DNA from: JAZKFT01 sp040386335
Lineage (GTDB): Bacteria > Bacteroidota > Bacteroidia > Chitinophagales > Chitinophagaceae
Direction: 5' to 3'
DNA: 64,000 nucleotides
Assembly: GCA_040386335.1 (NCBI GenBank)
Contig: JAZKFT010000025.1
Coordinates: 1 to 64,000 of the forward strand
The translations under genes and the position numbers were made by a program. The notes under the pieces are model-generated. The model did no database searches and was not told the DNA's origin. It worked only from the letters and a program-made list of their open reading frames with translations. Below, in pieces: positions 26,572 to 36,664 of this stretch; position 1 is the first letter of the stretch; each line of letters begins with the position of its first letter.

Positions 26572-29500
26572 ATGAGAAAGTTCAGATATGCCAAAATTGG
26601 TATGTTGGTGCTACTATCCTTTATCTTCTTTTTAAGTAGCCCGAAAGTAATTGCCCAATCCTGTAACCAGGTTGAAATATTATATACCGAGCCGGACTGC
26701 TTTAAAGAGCGGCACGCGGGTACAGGCCAGCCTTCAGATCAGCGGGGTTGTAAAGAAGTAGCAGCCTGTGTAGACCAGCCATATGTGTACACCTCATCTA
26801 TGATTGGTGGCGGTTTTACATACTTATGGACAGTAACAGGACCAGGCCCCGTTACTATCAACCCGAACAATACATCCCCCCAGGTTAATATTGTATGGCC
26901 ATTGGTAGGTAGTTATACACTTACCATCACCGTTACCACACCTGGCGGTACTTTTACTAATTGTATTACTGTGAATGTGAAAGACAAACCCGTTGCAGGA
27001 TTTACTTTTACACCGAATAATGTCTGCGCCGGCAGCACCATTAGTTTTACAAACACCACCACATTTGCCGGTGGCGGTATCATCTACAGCTGGAACTTCG
27101 ACGACCCCGCATCGGGCGCCAACAACTATAGTACAGCGACCAATCCTACACATATTTTTGGTGCACCTGGAACTTACAATGTAATGCTGATAGCCAGCAG
27201 TTTTTCTACCTCTGTAGTGGTGGTACAAGGAAAACCCGATACACTGATCACCTCCTGTTGCAGCGACACATTTTCTCTACCGGTTACCATTGTACCCGGC
27301 ACTTTGGTAATTGAATGCATCAGCACCGTTTGTGCAGGTGACACGGTCACATATTCTGCAGTGGGTTGTTTAAACACGAACTGGCTTCCTCCTGTTGGTG
27401 GCACTATTATCAGCAGCACGCCCACCACGGTCACCATTGTTTGGGGCAACGGCGCAGTTCAGGGGCAAATAATTGCGATGTGCCCGGGCGGCTGCACCAC
27501 GTCGGTTTTAGTACCAATAATTCCCCTCAACCCACAACCTGTTGGCAACCTGATTCCTTGTGACAATGCCACCACCTCTTATTCCCTGCCACTATTACCG
27601 GGAACATTTTACACCTGGAGTTTGAACAATATCACCAATGGCAATAATTATGATCCCAATCTTTATACCTATCCTGAAAACAATACTGTTTGGATAGACT
27701 GGTCTTTATTGCCACCAGGCGTATACCAGTTAACAGTTGTACTTGAAAACAAACATACCTGCTGCATACAAACCGGAACCATTACTATTACACCAAAAGG
27801 CAGGTTCCAGGCATTAAGCAATCAAACCGTCTGCCAGTTTAATGCTGCTACTTTATTCACCAGCGGTCCGGGAAGTTTTGACTGGCAAACATTACCTGCG
27901 GGTGGTGTAGCACCTCCATCATTACCAGCTTCTTTAACGTATAATCCAACATTTGCCAACATCGGTGTTTACACGGTAACTGCAACCGAAACAGGCGGAA
28001 ATTATTGCAACACGACCCACCAGGTAACCGTAACCGTAGTTCCCGCAGGGGTTCCAGGTGTCATCAACGGGCCTGTTACAGTTTGTACCAATAGTACAGC
28101 ATCTTATTCCATGAGTATCAATGCGCCACCTGGCTATCATTACGAGTGGAGTATTACCGGTGGTGCTGGTACCTTTCAGCCTTTAAATTTACCCACAACT
28201 ACAGGCGACAACGCAAGCATCCTCTGGACCAGTGTTCCGGGAACCATCAGCGTGGTATTGGTCAGGAACAGCGCGCCACTTTGCCCCTCTGCCATTGTTA
28301 CTTTAAATGTGAATATTGCTGTTACCGGAACTGTAAGCGGACCGGTAAATGTTTGCGTGGATGGTACATCTGTTTACAATCTAACCGGTGGAACATTACC
28401 ACCAGGCGAACCCGTAAACTGGACGATATCACCAGCCAATCACGGTAGCATTTTAAGCGGCCAGGGCACCAGTTCCATTACTGTTTTATGGCATGGCCAA
28501 CCAGGTACAGGTCCGTGGGGGCCGGTGATTGTTAGTGCAACAAGTGCCTGCGGTGCCGCCACTGCTTTACCCGGTATTATGATCTATCCGAAGTTTACGT
28601 TCACATTGGCTCAAACATCGGATATATGCCAGCCCGGTGGTGTTACCATATCGGTAGTAGGCGCACCACCCAGCCCCACGTACGCATGGAGCAACGGCGC
28701 TACAACGCCTACCATTTCCGTATTATTCGCAGGTCCATATTCATGTACCATTACCAACCCCGGAGGCTGTAGCTATACGGCAAACATATTAGTGGAAGAT
28801 CCATTTATTGTAGGGCCCGTTACCTGCGGTGTGGGTTATTGCGTAGCCAGCGGCGCTACCAACGAGGTATTGGGTGTGATCATCATCAAGCCCGTTGTGG
28901 GGCCATTTACCTATCAATGGTACACCGGAGTTTTCCCGGGCGGTGCTATAATACCTGGAGAAAACGGTCCCGGTTACACCGCACCTGATTCTGGTAAATA
29001 TTATTGTTTGGTAACCTATGGTAACTGCACCAAAAACGTAGATTTTTCGGTAGCAAAAGTTTGCTGTCCCGATGTTAACAATCCCCAGATCACGAGTATT
29101 GTTCAGAATGATTGTTTCACATTTACTTTCACGGGAACAACCCCCAACATAATTGATTCTATCTGGTGGGATTTTGGAGATGGAACCGGTGCGCCAGGTG
29201 TTTCTGGTGTGCCTATTTCGCATACCTATGTACATGCAGGCACCTATTGTGTAAAATTCTGCGTAGGCCCACCAGGTATTAACCCGACCAACTGCACCGG
29301 CAACTGCATCAGCAGGAATGTTACAGTCCCTATTGAAGCTGCATTTATCCCGGCGCTTTCCTGTAATGGATGTTTAGCGGTACAAAACACTTCCATCATT
29401 ATCTCTCCTCCGGGATTTATTAGTTACTTCTGGGATTTTGGCGATGGTAATACGTCCATACTGGCAAATCCGCCACCTCATTGCTATGCCCTCGGAGGTA

Positions 29501-32500
29501 CTTATACTGTTTCTTTAACCATTACCTATAACAATGGCGTTCTTGCACCATGCACCAGCACCGCCACCAGCACTATTACCTATACGCCACTTAGTATACT
29601 GGTAAATCCTGCGATTGTTTGCACCAATTCACCGGTAACTTTTACCTCGAACCCATCTGGCTTTATCACATGGAACTGGAGTTTTGGTGATGGTTTTAAT
29701 GCCTTTACACCGTCCACCACGCATATTTACACAACGCCAGCTCTTGGCGTACCGGTAAGTCTTACAGTGCTGGATATCACCGGTGTAACCTGTGTGGCAA
29801 AAGACACGATCGACGTGTTCCCTGGTAGCCCCTGCCCCATTTTACCGGCATATATCTGCCCTGGTAGCTTTGCGACCATCAATGGACCGGCAGGTGGCAT
29901 CAGTTATTTATGGGAGCAGTTCGTAGCCGGCGTATGGGTAGCAGCGCCGGGTGTCAACACTAACCAAAATTATAATACTACTACGCCGGGCCAGTACCAT
30001 GTTATCGTTACCAATGGCAATGGCTGTATTTGTATTTCAAACGCAGTGCAGGTGCTGGCGGTTACCGCACCAGATGCAGTTATTGCTATCTCGCCTTCTA
30101 AAAAATTATGCGGCCCTTCGTTTATAACCTTAACCAGTGTTAATCATTTAACCGGTTATACTTCCAATTGGTATGCTGGCGGCTTCGGTAACCCGATTGG
30201 CAGTGGCCAAACATTGCCTACGCCTATTGGAGGCACCACGACTATCATACTGGTACTATTTAACCAGTATCAGTGCAGCGATACCTGCTATGTGCAGGTA
30301 GAAGTAAATGCACCGCCAGCGCCACCTATCATAGTTTCCAATCCTGGAGGTCCATTGTGTGCAGGTCAGCCGATCGTATTAACGGTGTCTAACTATCCGA
30401 ACAATAACAATGTAAGCTGGAACACCGGGGCTTTGGGCAATACGATAACCGTATACAATGCCGGATCTTACACTGCAACATTTACGAGCCCGGTCACTGG
30501 TTGCAGCAGCAGCTCATCCATTACCGTCAACGCGAGACCATCATCGGATCTGTATCCTCATAATTGCGACAGTATACCTTGTGAATGTGTCCGGCCGTTT
30601 GCCATTTATGCGCCGTTGCCTTTGATCGGGCCATATGCTGTAAACTATAATATTCAATGGTGGAATTCCAATACGAACACGCAGATATTCACCGGCATTG
30701 GACCGGGTGGGCTGGTATATCATAACCTGCCCAGTGGTGTACAAACAGGGAGTTATTATATTGTAATGACAGACCCAAATACCGGTTGCAGTGATACCAG
30801 CAACAATTATTCAGTAGTCGTGCCTCCATGTGATACCTGCAATTGTGAGGAAAGCTATTGGGGTAACATTACGCTTACGCCTGTTGTAGATCCCGTTCCC
30901 GGCAATGAGGTCTCCAATGTGATCATCGTCCCGGTGCCGCTGGTACTTAAATGCGATTCCGTATATACTATAGAATGCAACAAACCTTATATAGTAAACG
31001 CCAGCTTTATATGCGGTGGGGATACCAGTAAATGCCCGGGACTGACCACATATGCGTTTACACCACCAGGCGGCCCTACACAAACCGGGAATACGCCTTT
31101 TACTTTTGTTCCCACAGTCAGCGGCACGTATACGCTCATGCTGTATGGTTGGTGTAATGGAAAAATCTGCGATAGTTGCAAGATCATTTTCAGGGTCGTA
31201 TGTCCGCCTGCCTGTGACTGTATTAATAGCCATTGGGGCGAAATAATGATGGTATCAGGTGATCAACAGGCAACCACATTTATTAACTGCAAGCAGGAAT
31301 ACACTCTTCCCTGCAATGTGCCCATTACCATTAATGCATCCTATATATGTGCAGGTGCCAATTGCCCCGACTCCGTAAGCTATGCATTGACCAATCCACT
31401 GGGCGCAACAATTACAGGCGGCGGAGCACTGACATTTACACCTACCATCAGTGGTACCTATACATTGGTTTTATACGGCTACTGCGGTAACAAGCTTTGC
31501 GATAGCTGTAAGATCACGTTTAAAGTAAGCTGCCCGCCTGCCTGTGACTGCACTAACAGTCATTGGGGTGAAATAATGATGGTATCAGGAGACCCGCAGG
31601 TCACCACGTTTATTGGCTGCAAGCAGGAATACACAGTTCCCTGCAATGTGCCTATCAGTATTAATGCATCCTATATATGTGCGGGTGCCCATTGCCCTGA
31701 CTCTGTAAGCTATGCATTGACCAATCCGTTGGGTGCAACGATTACAGGTGGCGGAGCGCTGACATTTACCCCCACTATCAGCGGAACCTACACATTGGTT
31801 TTATATGGCTACTGCGGCACCAAACTTTGCGATAGCTGTAAAATCACGTTTAAAGTAAGTTGCCCGCCTGTCTGCGACTGTAAGGGCAGCTATTGGGGAA
31901 CGACGACATGGGTATCAGGTGCCGCCGGCATTGTTCACCCGGTGGAATGTAACACAAACGTGACGCTGCTATGCGGTGTGCCGGTCACCATCAATTCCAG
32001 CTATATCTGTGCAGTGGCAGGTTGTACCGATTCTGTAAGCTATGCACTCACTAACCCGCTGGGTGGCGTTACTACCGGGCCTGTGGCATTTACGTTTACC
32101 CCAACTATCAGCGGCACATACACGCTGATGCTATATGGCTACTGTGGAGGTATACTATGTGATAGTTGCAAGATCACTTTCACCACACAATGTGAACCGC
32201 TCTGTAACTGCGCCGGAAGTAAGTGGGGAAATATCATAATGAGCCCGGGGAACCTGCCGGTTAGCGTAAAACTGAAATGCGACAAGCAATATACCGTTCC
32301 GTGCAATCAGCCGCTTACGATCAATGCTGCCTATAATTGTGTAGGCGCCAATTGCCCTGGCACAGTAACCTATAAATTGACCGACCCGGGCGGCGTAACA
32401 ACTACAGGCACCGTGGGCTTTACATTTACCCCAACACAAAGCGGTATTTATACCTTGGTGCTATATGGTTACTGCGGCACCACACTTTGCGATAGTTGCA

Positions 32501-35154
32501 AGATCACTTTCAAAGTGAGTTGCCCGCCATTGTGTACCTGCAATGGAAGCCAGTGGGAATTTATTAATATGACGAGCGGGGTACCACAGGTTACGAAGCA
32601 ACTGAATTGCAACAAGCAATATTCAGTTCCCTGCAATGTACCGATCAGCATCAACGCATTATATCTCTGCAACCCGACCAATTGTAACGATACAGTTACT
32701 TACGCCCTCACCACACCGGCAGGCGTAACTACCACGGGCAATGTGGCCTTCACATTTACCCCCAACCAAAGCGGCATCTACACGCTAATGCTCTATGGAT
32801 ATTGTGGAGGTAAAATTTGCGACAGTTGCAAGATCACTTTCAAAGTGGAATGTTGTAGCTGCCATGGTAGCCAGTGGGAATTTATTAATATGAAGAGTGG
32901 TAATCCACAAGTAACAAAACCTCTGAGTTGCAATAAACAATATGCGGTGCCATGCAATGTGCCCATTACGATCAATGCGCTTTACTTATGCAACCCCACA
33001 AGCTGCTCCGATACCGTTACTTACGCTCTCACCACACCAGCAGGCGTAACTACCACAGGCAATGTTGCCTTTACATTTAACCCAACCCAAAGCGGCACCT
33101 ACACCTTGATGCTCTATGGTTATTGTGGCGGTAAGATCTGCGACAGTTGCAAGATTACTTTCAAAGTGGAATGTTGTAGCTGCAATGGCAGTCAGTGGGA
33201 ATTTATTAATATGAAGAGCGGCCAGCCCCAGGTGACCAAACAGCTGAATTGCAACAAGCAATATACGGTGCCCTGCAATGTACCCATTACTATCAATGCT
33301 CTATACCTGTGCACCCCAACCAACTGCGGCGATACTGTTACCTACGCCCTCACCACACCATCAGGTGTAACTACCACCGGCAATGTGGCCTTTACATTTA
33401 ACCCCACTCAAAGCGGGATCTACACACTGATGCTCTACGGTTATTGTGGAGGTAAAATTTGCGATAGTTGTAAGATCACTTTCAAAGTGGAATGTTGTAC
33501 CTGCCACGGAAGCCAGTGGGAATTTATTAATATGAGTAGTGGTAATCCACAAGTAACAAAACCGCTGAGTTGCAATAAACAATATGTGGTGCCATGCAAT
33601 ATGCCCATTACGATCAATGCGCTTTACTTATGCAACCCCACAAGCTGCTCCGGTGCTGCTACTTACGCCCTCACCACACCGGCAGGCGTAACTACCACCG
33701 GTAATGTTGCCTTTACATTTAACCCAAACCAAACCGGCATCTATACTTTAAAGCTCTATGGGTATTGTGGCGGTAAGATTTGCGATAGTTGTACCATCAC
33801 CTTTAAAGTGGATTGTTGCAATTGCAACAATAGCCAGTGGGAATTAATAACCATGAAATCGGGAACGCCACCGGTTACCAAACAGGTGTACTGCAACCAG
33901 CAGTATACCGTACCCTGCAATGTTCCGATTACCATGAATGCCCTCTTCCTGTGCAATAACAGCAGTTGTAATGGTGCCGTTGGGTACCAGCTTACAACTC
34001 CTGCCGGCGTAACCACTACCGGAAATCTTGCATTTACATTTAACCCCACCCAAACCGGCACTTATACCCTAAAACTGTATGGATATTGTGGTACTAAAAT
34101 TTGTGACAGCTGCACCATCACGTTCAAGGTAGATTGCTGCAACTGCAATGGCAGCCATTGGGACGAGATCATGATGAAATCGGGACAGCCACAGGTTACA
34201 ACAGCATTGAGTTGCAGTAAACAATATACCATTCCATGCAATGTGCCTGTAACCATCAATGCCGGCTACGACTGTGTTTCTGAGAACTGTGAAAGTCCGG
34301 TAACTTACAAGCTTAAAACACCAGCGGGTGTTACCACCACCGGCAACACGTCCTTCACGTTTAACCCCACGCAAACCGGCATATATACCCTTACTCTGTA
34401 TGGTTATTGTGGCAGTAAAATTTGTGATAGTTGTACGATCACATTTAAAGTGGATTGCTGCAATTGCAACAACAGTCAATGGGAGTTAATAACCATGGCA
34501 TCGGGTACGCCACCTGTTACCAAACAGGCATACTGCAACCAGGTATACACAGTGCCATGTAATGTGCCGATAACCATGAACGCCCTCTACCTGTGCAATA
34601 CTAATAGTTGCAACGGTGCTGCGGGCTACCAACTCACTACCCCGTCTGGCGCTATCACCACAGGCAATCTTCCCTTCAGTTTTACCCCCAGCCAATCAGG
34701 CACTTACACCTTGAAACTGTATGGATATTGTGGCGGCAAAATATGCGATAGCTGTACCATTAGGTTTGTCACCACCTGCCAGCCTGCCTGTAATTGTAAC
34801 GGCAGCAAATGGGGCAACATACTGGCAAAATCAGGTACGCCGCCTGCAACCCGGGAATTAAAATGCAACAAGGAATATAGTCTTCCCTGCAATGTGCCCG
34901 TAACCATTGAACCCAATTATCTCTGTAATGGTGCAGGTTGTAGTGGCAGTGTAAGGTATTTGCTGACAGCTCCGTCAGGCACTGCCACCAGCGGGAGAGG
35001 GTCCTTTAGTTTTACACCAACGCAACACGGTATTTACCGGCTTACCCTGTATGGATATTGCGATGCAGGGGTTTGTGACACCTGTACCATTACTTTCCAG
35101 GTAAATTGTGGGGCCATTACAATGGTGCGACCGAAAGGCAAAATGAAAAAATAA
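26572..35154 (+). CDS. Giant secreted PKD/Ig-like protein with thirteen C-terminal Cys-rich modules
   Basis: 2860 residues. Signal peptide ~1-28 (LLSFIFFLSSPKVIAQS). The N-terminal half (~30-1410) is a string of PKD and Ig-like sheets; WNFDDP, WWDFGDGTG, WDFGDGNTS and WSFGDGF are PKD cores. From ~1420 to the end there are 13 modules of 107-110 residues with a fixed pattern: CxC..S.W...I.M.SG, C.K.Y..PCN.P..IN, Y.C....C, a TP.G.TTG segment, F.F.P..SG.YTL.LYGYC, and CDSC.ITFKV.C. Each has about eight Cys, implying disulfides outside the cell. No type IX sorting domain or anchor is visible; the protein ends in VRPKGKMKK. Likely an adhesin or matrix protein. Confidence 0.9.
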   Translation: MRKFRYAKIGMLVLLSFIFFLSSPKVIAQSCNQVEILYTEPDCFKERHAGTGQPSDQRGCKEVAACVDQPYVYTSSMIGGGFTYLWTVTGPGPVTINPNNTSPQVNIVWPLVGSYTLTITVTTPGGTFTNCITVNVKDKPVAGFTFTPNNVCAGSTISFTNTTTFAGGGIIYSWNFDDPASGANNYSTATNPTHIFGAPGTYNVMLIASSFSTSVVVVQGKPDTLITSCCSDTFSLPVTIVPGTLVIECISTVCAGDTVTYSAVGCLNTNWLPPVGGTIISSTPTTVTIVWGNGAVQGQIIAMCPGGCTTSVLVPIIPLNPQPVGNLIPCDNATTSYSLPLLPGTFYTWSLNNITNGNNYDPNLYTYPENNTVWIDWSLLPPGVYQLTVVLENKHTCCIQTGTITITPKGRFQALSNQTVCQFNAATLFTSGPGSFDWQTLPAGGVAPPSLPASLTYNPTFANIGVYTVTATETGGNYCNTTHQVTVTVVPAGVPGVINGPVTVCTNSTASYSMSINAPPGYHYEWSITGGAGTFQPLNLPTTTGDNASILWTSVPGTISVVLVRNSAPLCPSAIVTLNVNIAVTGTVSGPVNVCVDGTSVYNLTGGTLPPGEPVNWTISPANHGSILSGQGTSSITVLWHGQPGTGPWGPVIVSATSACGAATALPGIMIYPKFTFTLAQTSDICQPGGVTISVVGAPPSPTYAWSNGATTPTISVLFAGPYSCTITNPGGCSYTANILVEDPFIVGPVTCGVGYCVASGATNEVLGVIIIKPVVGPFTYQWYTGVFPGGAIIPGENGPGYTAPDSGKYYCLVTYGNCTKNVDFSVAKVCCPDVNNPQITSIVQNDCFTFTFTGTTPNIIDSIWWDFGDGTGAPGVSGVPISHTYVHAGTYCVKFCVGPPGINPTNCTGNCISRNVTVPIEAAFIPALSCNGCLAVQNTSIIISPPGFISYFWDFGDGNTSILANPPPHCYALGGTYTVSLTITYNNGVLAPCTSTATSTITYTPLSILVNPAIVCTNSPVTFTSNPSGFITWNWSFGDGFNAFTPSTTHIYTTPALGVPVSLTVLDITGVTCVAKDTIDVFPGSPCPILPAYICPGSFATINGPAGGISYLWEQFVAGVWVAAPGVNTNQNYNTTTPGQYHVIVTNGNGCICISNAVQVLAVTAPDAVIAISPSKKLCGPSFITLTSVNHLTGYTSNWYAGGFGNPIGSGQTLPTPIGGTTTIILVLFNQYQCSDTCYVQVEVNAPPAPPIIVSNPGGPLCAGQPIVLTVSNYPNNNNVSWNTGALGNTITVYNAGSYTATFTSPVTGCSSSSSITVNARPSSDLYPHNCDSIPCECVRPFAIYAPLPLIGPYAVNYNIQWWNSNTNTQIFTGIGPGGLVYHNLPSGVQTGSYYIVMTDPNTGCSDTSNNYSVVVPPCDTCNCEESYWGNITLTPVVDPVPGNEVSNVIIVPVPLVLKCDSVYTIECNKPYIVNASFICGGDTSKCPGLTTYAFTPPGGPTQTGNTPFTFVPTVSGTYTLMLYGWCNGKICDSCKIIFRVVCPPACDCINSHWGEIMMVSGDQQATTFINCKQEYTLPCNVPITINASYICAGANCPDSVSYALTNPLGATITGGGALTFTPTISGTYTLVLYGYCGNKLCDSCKITFKVSCPPACDCTNSHWGEIMMVSGDPQVTTFIGCKQEYTVPCNVPISINASYICAGAHCPDSVSYALTNPLGATITGGGALTFTPTISGTYTLVLYGYCGTKLCDSCKITFKVSCPPVCDCKGSYWGTTTWVSGAAGIVHPVECNTNVTLLCGVPVTINSSYICAVAGCTDSVSYALTNPLGGVTTGPVAFTFTPTISGTYTLMLYGYCGGILCDSCKITFTTQCEPLCNCAGSKWGNIIMSPGNLPVSVKLKCDKQYTVPCNQPLTINAAYNCVGANCPGTVTYKLTDPGGVTTTGTVGFTFTPTQSGIYTLVLYGYCGTTLCDSCKITFKVSCPPLCTCNGSQWEFINMTSGVPQVTKQLNCNKQYSVPCNVPISINALYLCNPTNCNDTVTYALTTPAGVTTTGNVAFTFTPNQSGIYTLMLYGYCGGKICDSCKITFKVECCSCHGSQWEFINMKSGNPQVTKPLSCNKQYAVPCNVPITINALYLCNPTSCSDTVTYALTTPAGVTTTGNVAFTFNPTQSGTYTLMLYGYCGGKICDSCKITFKVECCSCNGSQWEFINMKSGQPQVTKQLNCNKQYTVPCNVPITINALYLCTPTNCGDTVTYALTTPSGVTTTGNVAFTFNPTQSGIYTLMLYGYCGGKICDSCKITFKVECCTCHGSQWEFINMSSGNPQVTKPLSCNKQYVVPCNMPITINALYLCNPTSCSGAATYALTTPAGVTTTGNVAFTFNPNQTGIYTLKLYGYCGGKICDSCTITFKVDCCNCNNSQWELITMKSGTPPVTKQVYCNQQYTVPCNVPITMNALFLCNNSSCNGAVGYQLTTPAGVTTTGNLAFTFNPTQTGTYTLKLYGYCGTKICDSCTITFKVDCCNCNGSHWDEIMMKSGQPQVTTALSCSKQYTIPCNVPVTINAGYDCVSENCESPVTYKLKTPAGVTTTGNTSFTFNPTQTGIYTLTLYGYCGSKICDSCTITFKVDCCNCNNSQWELITMASGTPPVTKQAYCNQVYTVPCNVPITMNALYLCNTNSCNGAAGYQLTTPSGAITTGNLPFSFTPSQSGTYTLKLYGYCGGKICDSCTIRFVTTCQPACNCNGSKWGNILAKSGTPPATRELKCNKEYSLPCNVPVTIEPNYLCNGAGCSGSVRYLLTAPSGTATSGRGSFSFTPTQHGIYRLTLYGYCDAGVCDTCTITFQVNCGAITMVRPKGKMKK
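31213..35118 (+). repeat. In-gene tandem array, 330-bp then 321-bp periods
   Basis: Module starts (first Cys codon) are at 31213, 31543, 31873, 32203, 32533, 32854, 33175, 33496, 33817, 34138, 34459 and 34789; a more diverged first module begins near 30838. Spacing is exactly 330 bp four times, 321 bp six times, then 330 bp. The 9-bp difference is a three-residue linker (CPPxC versus CC) at the module join. Modules 6-9 are the most alike. Confidence 0.93.
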
Positions 35155-35181
35155 TAGTCATGAATCCGCTTTTAAATAGTA

Positions 35182-35216
35182 ATGCCCCGCTTGAAAAAAC
35201 GGGGCATCACTATTTT
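35182..35216 (+). terminator. Terminator behind the giant gene
   Basis: ATGCCCCG / CGGGGCAT form an 8-bp stem around a 10-nt loop, followed by CACTATTTTT. It lies between convergent genes, 28 bp past the giant gene's stop, and may also serve the minus-strand gene. Confidence 0.8.
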
Positions 35217-35235
35217 TAACAAAGACCTAAACAGT

Positions 35236-35742
35236 CTATACATTAATATGCCCATACACGCCATTCTCCGGCTCTTTACCTGTAATAGCGCCGACCACAA
35301 TTTTTAATAGACTTACCATCTTGTTGTTCTTCGTATCCCAATAATACACATGCTCCGGCACCACTTTAAGTATGGTTAATTCGGGGTCATCCACCCCTTC
35401 GTCAAACCAGGCTTTTGCCCAATTTGTCCACAGCTTCTTTGCCAATTCTTCATCCTTTACAATCGTGGCTTTACCAAATACACTCAGGTATTCGTAGCTG
35501 GTATTGTTACTGTAAAACAACTGTACCCGGTGATCTGCGGTGATCTCATCATTTTTATTACTCGTATCCCTGCTAAAGAAATAAATGGTGCCATCATCAT
35601 CCACATCCCTGGTACTCATTGGCCTTGCAGATATTGGCTCCCCTTTTAAGTTCGTGGTAAACATACACACATCTGCATCCTTTGCTATCTGTCTGAGCTT
35701 TTCGATCCCTTCCTGGTTGGCTAAATTTCTTTGTTCTCCCAT
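35236..35742 (-). CDS. General-stress-type FMN-binding split-barrel protein (PNPOx-like)
   Basis: 168 residues from the ATG at 35742 (MGEQRNLANQEG); a further in-frame ATG 12 codons upstream adds a non-conserved segment. Pattern: CMFTTNLKGEPISARPMSTRDVDDDGTIYFFSRDTSNK, VQLFYSNNTSYEYLSVFGKA and VYYWDTKNNKMV match the COG3871 pyridoxamine-5'-phosphate-oxidase-like fold. Members bind flavin (FMN, FAD or F420) and are stress-induced; enzymatic activity uncertain. Convergent with the giant gene. Confidence 0.88.
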   Translation of the reverse strand: MGEQRNLANQEGIEKLRQIAKDADVCMFTTNLKGEPISARPMSTRDVDDDGTIYFFSRDTSNKNDEITADHRVQLFYSNNTSYEYLSVFGKATIVKDEELAKKLWTNWAKAWFDEGVDDPELTILKVVPEHVYYWDTKNNKMVSLLKIVVGAITGKEPENGVYGHINV

Positions 35743-36013
35743 GATAATATTTTTTAGAAATGAATTAATTTTTATCAAACGGAAAATATCAATATCGGTG
35801 CCATTTACCCGGAAGCAGGGTTTGTTGAAGGATTGCCTGTAACATGCTGATTTCTGCTATACCAAATCATATAAAAAGGGATGGACAGCTCCGCCAAAGC
35901 GGGAAAAAACGCCCCAGTTGTTGTGTTTTCTACACTTAAAAATTACCAGCAAGGCGGAGAAAATAGTCCGCGGCTATCCCCATGCACGCGCCATGTTATG
36001 TTGGAGATGGCAG

Positions 36014-36463
36014 TTATTCCCCGTCGCGTTGAAAAGTGCTTTTCAGGTAATCTACCAGGGAACTTTTATTAAGCTCTTCCATATCACCTAGTTCTATTTC
36101 CATGGCCTTCGTACTGATCTGTATCTCCCAAAGGGAAAACATGATGGATAATGCCAGCGATGCCAGGCTGACGGCAAAAATTACATGGGCCGATTGCTGG
36201 TAATTGCTATAAATACAAAACATACATATGAGGCAACATAAAAAGCTAAACGAACCCAGCAACTGCATATACCGGATAATATGCAGCCGCATCCGCAGGT
36301 TTTTTATTTGCTGCAGCAGGCTTTCTTTATTTTCTATGGAGCTGTATTTATCGTGCAGGCTGCGTATGCGGCTGCTCAGGCCCAGGAACCGGTTTGTGTA
36401 TGCCAGCATCAGCAGGGTAATGGCCGGAAATAAAAGCGCAGGGGTATTAAGGGTAAGTTCCAT
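36014..36463 (-). CDS. DUF2721 family membrane protein
   Basis: 149 residues: helix ~8-28 (ALLFPAITLLMLAYTNRFLGLSSRIRSLH, the family signature), a basic coiled segment (~35-62), then two further membrane helices (~68-88 and ~94-113) and an acidic tail. Small inner-membrane protein of unknown role. Divergent from the metzincin gene. Confidence 0.8.
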   Translation of the reverse strand: MELTLNTPALLFPAITLLMLAYTNRFLGLSSRIRSLHDKYSSIENKESLLQQIKNLRMRLHIIRYMQLLGSFSFLCCLICMFCIYSNYQQSAHVIFAVSLASLALSIMFSLWEIQISTKAMEIELGDMEELNKSSLVDYLKSTFQRDGE

Positions 36464-36664
36464 TGGCTAAAGTTATAGATGGAGGAAGAAAAATGGGAAC
36501 GTTTTTTTGAAGCAATACATCCGGGAAATTGTATAATCCTTCACCTGCACTATTTGCATGCTACTGCCTGGGCTGCAAAAAATTATGATTGGGGTTTAAA
36601 AAGTCATTTGGCCATCTGTGATTTTTACTTTTTACTATCGTGTAAGTTTGGTAAAACAAATACC

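Noticed and set aside
30838..35154. CRISPR-like or intergenic tandem repeat array
   Set aside because: The repeats are 321-330 bp, fully coding and in frame; they are protein modules.
35881..36072. 63-codon plus-strand ORF overlapping the DUF2721 gene end
   Set aside because: Antisense overlap with a supported gene and no features of its own. The surrounding 270-bp gap shows nothing else.
36479..36664. 62-residue N-terminal extension of the metzincin
   Set aside because: The sequence is His/Leu/Tyr-rich without a signal pattern, and the family-like protein starts at the ATG at 36665.
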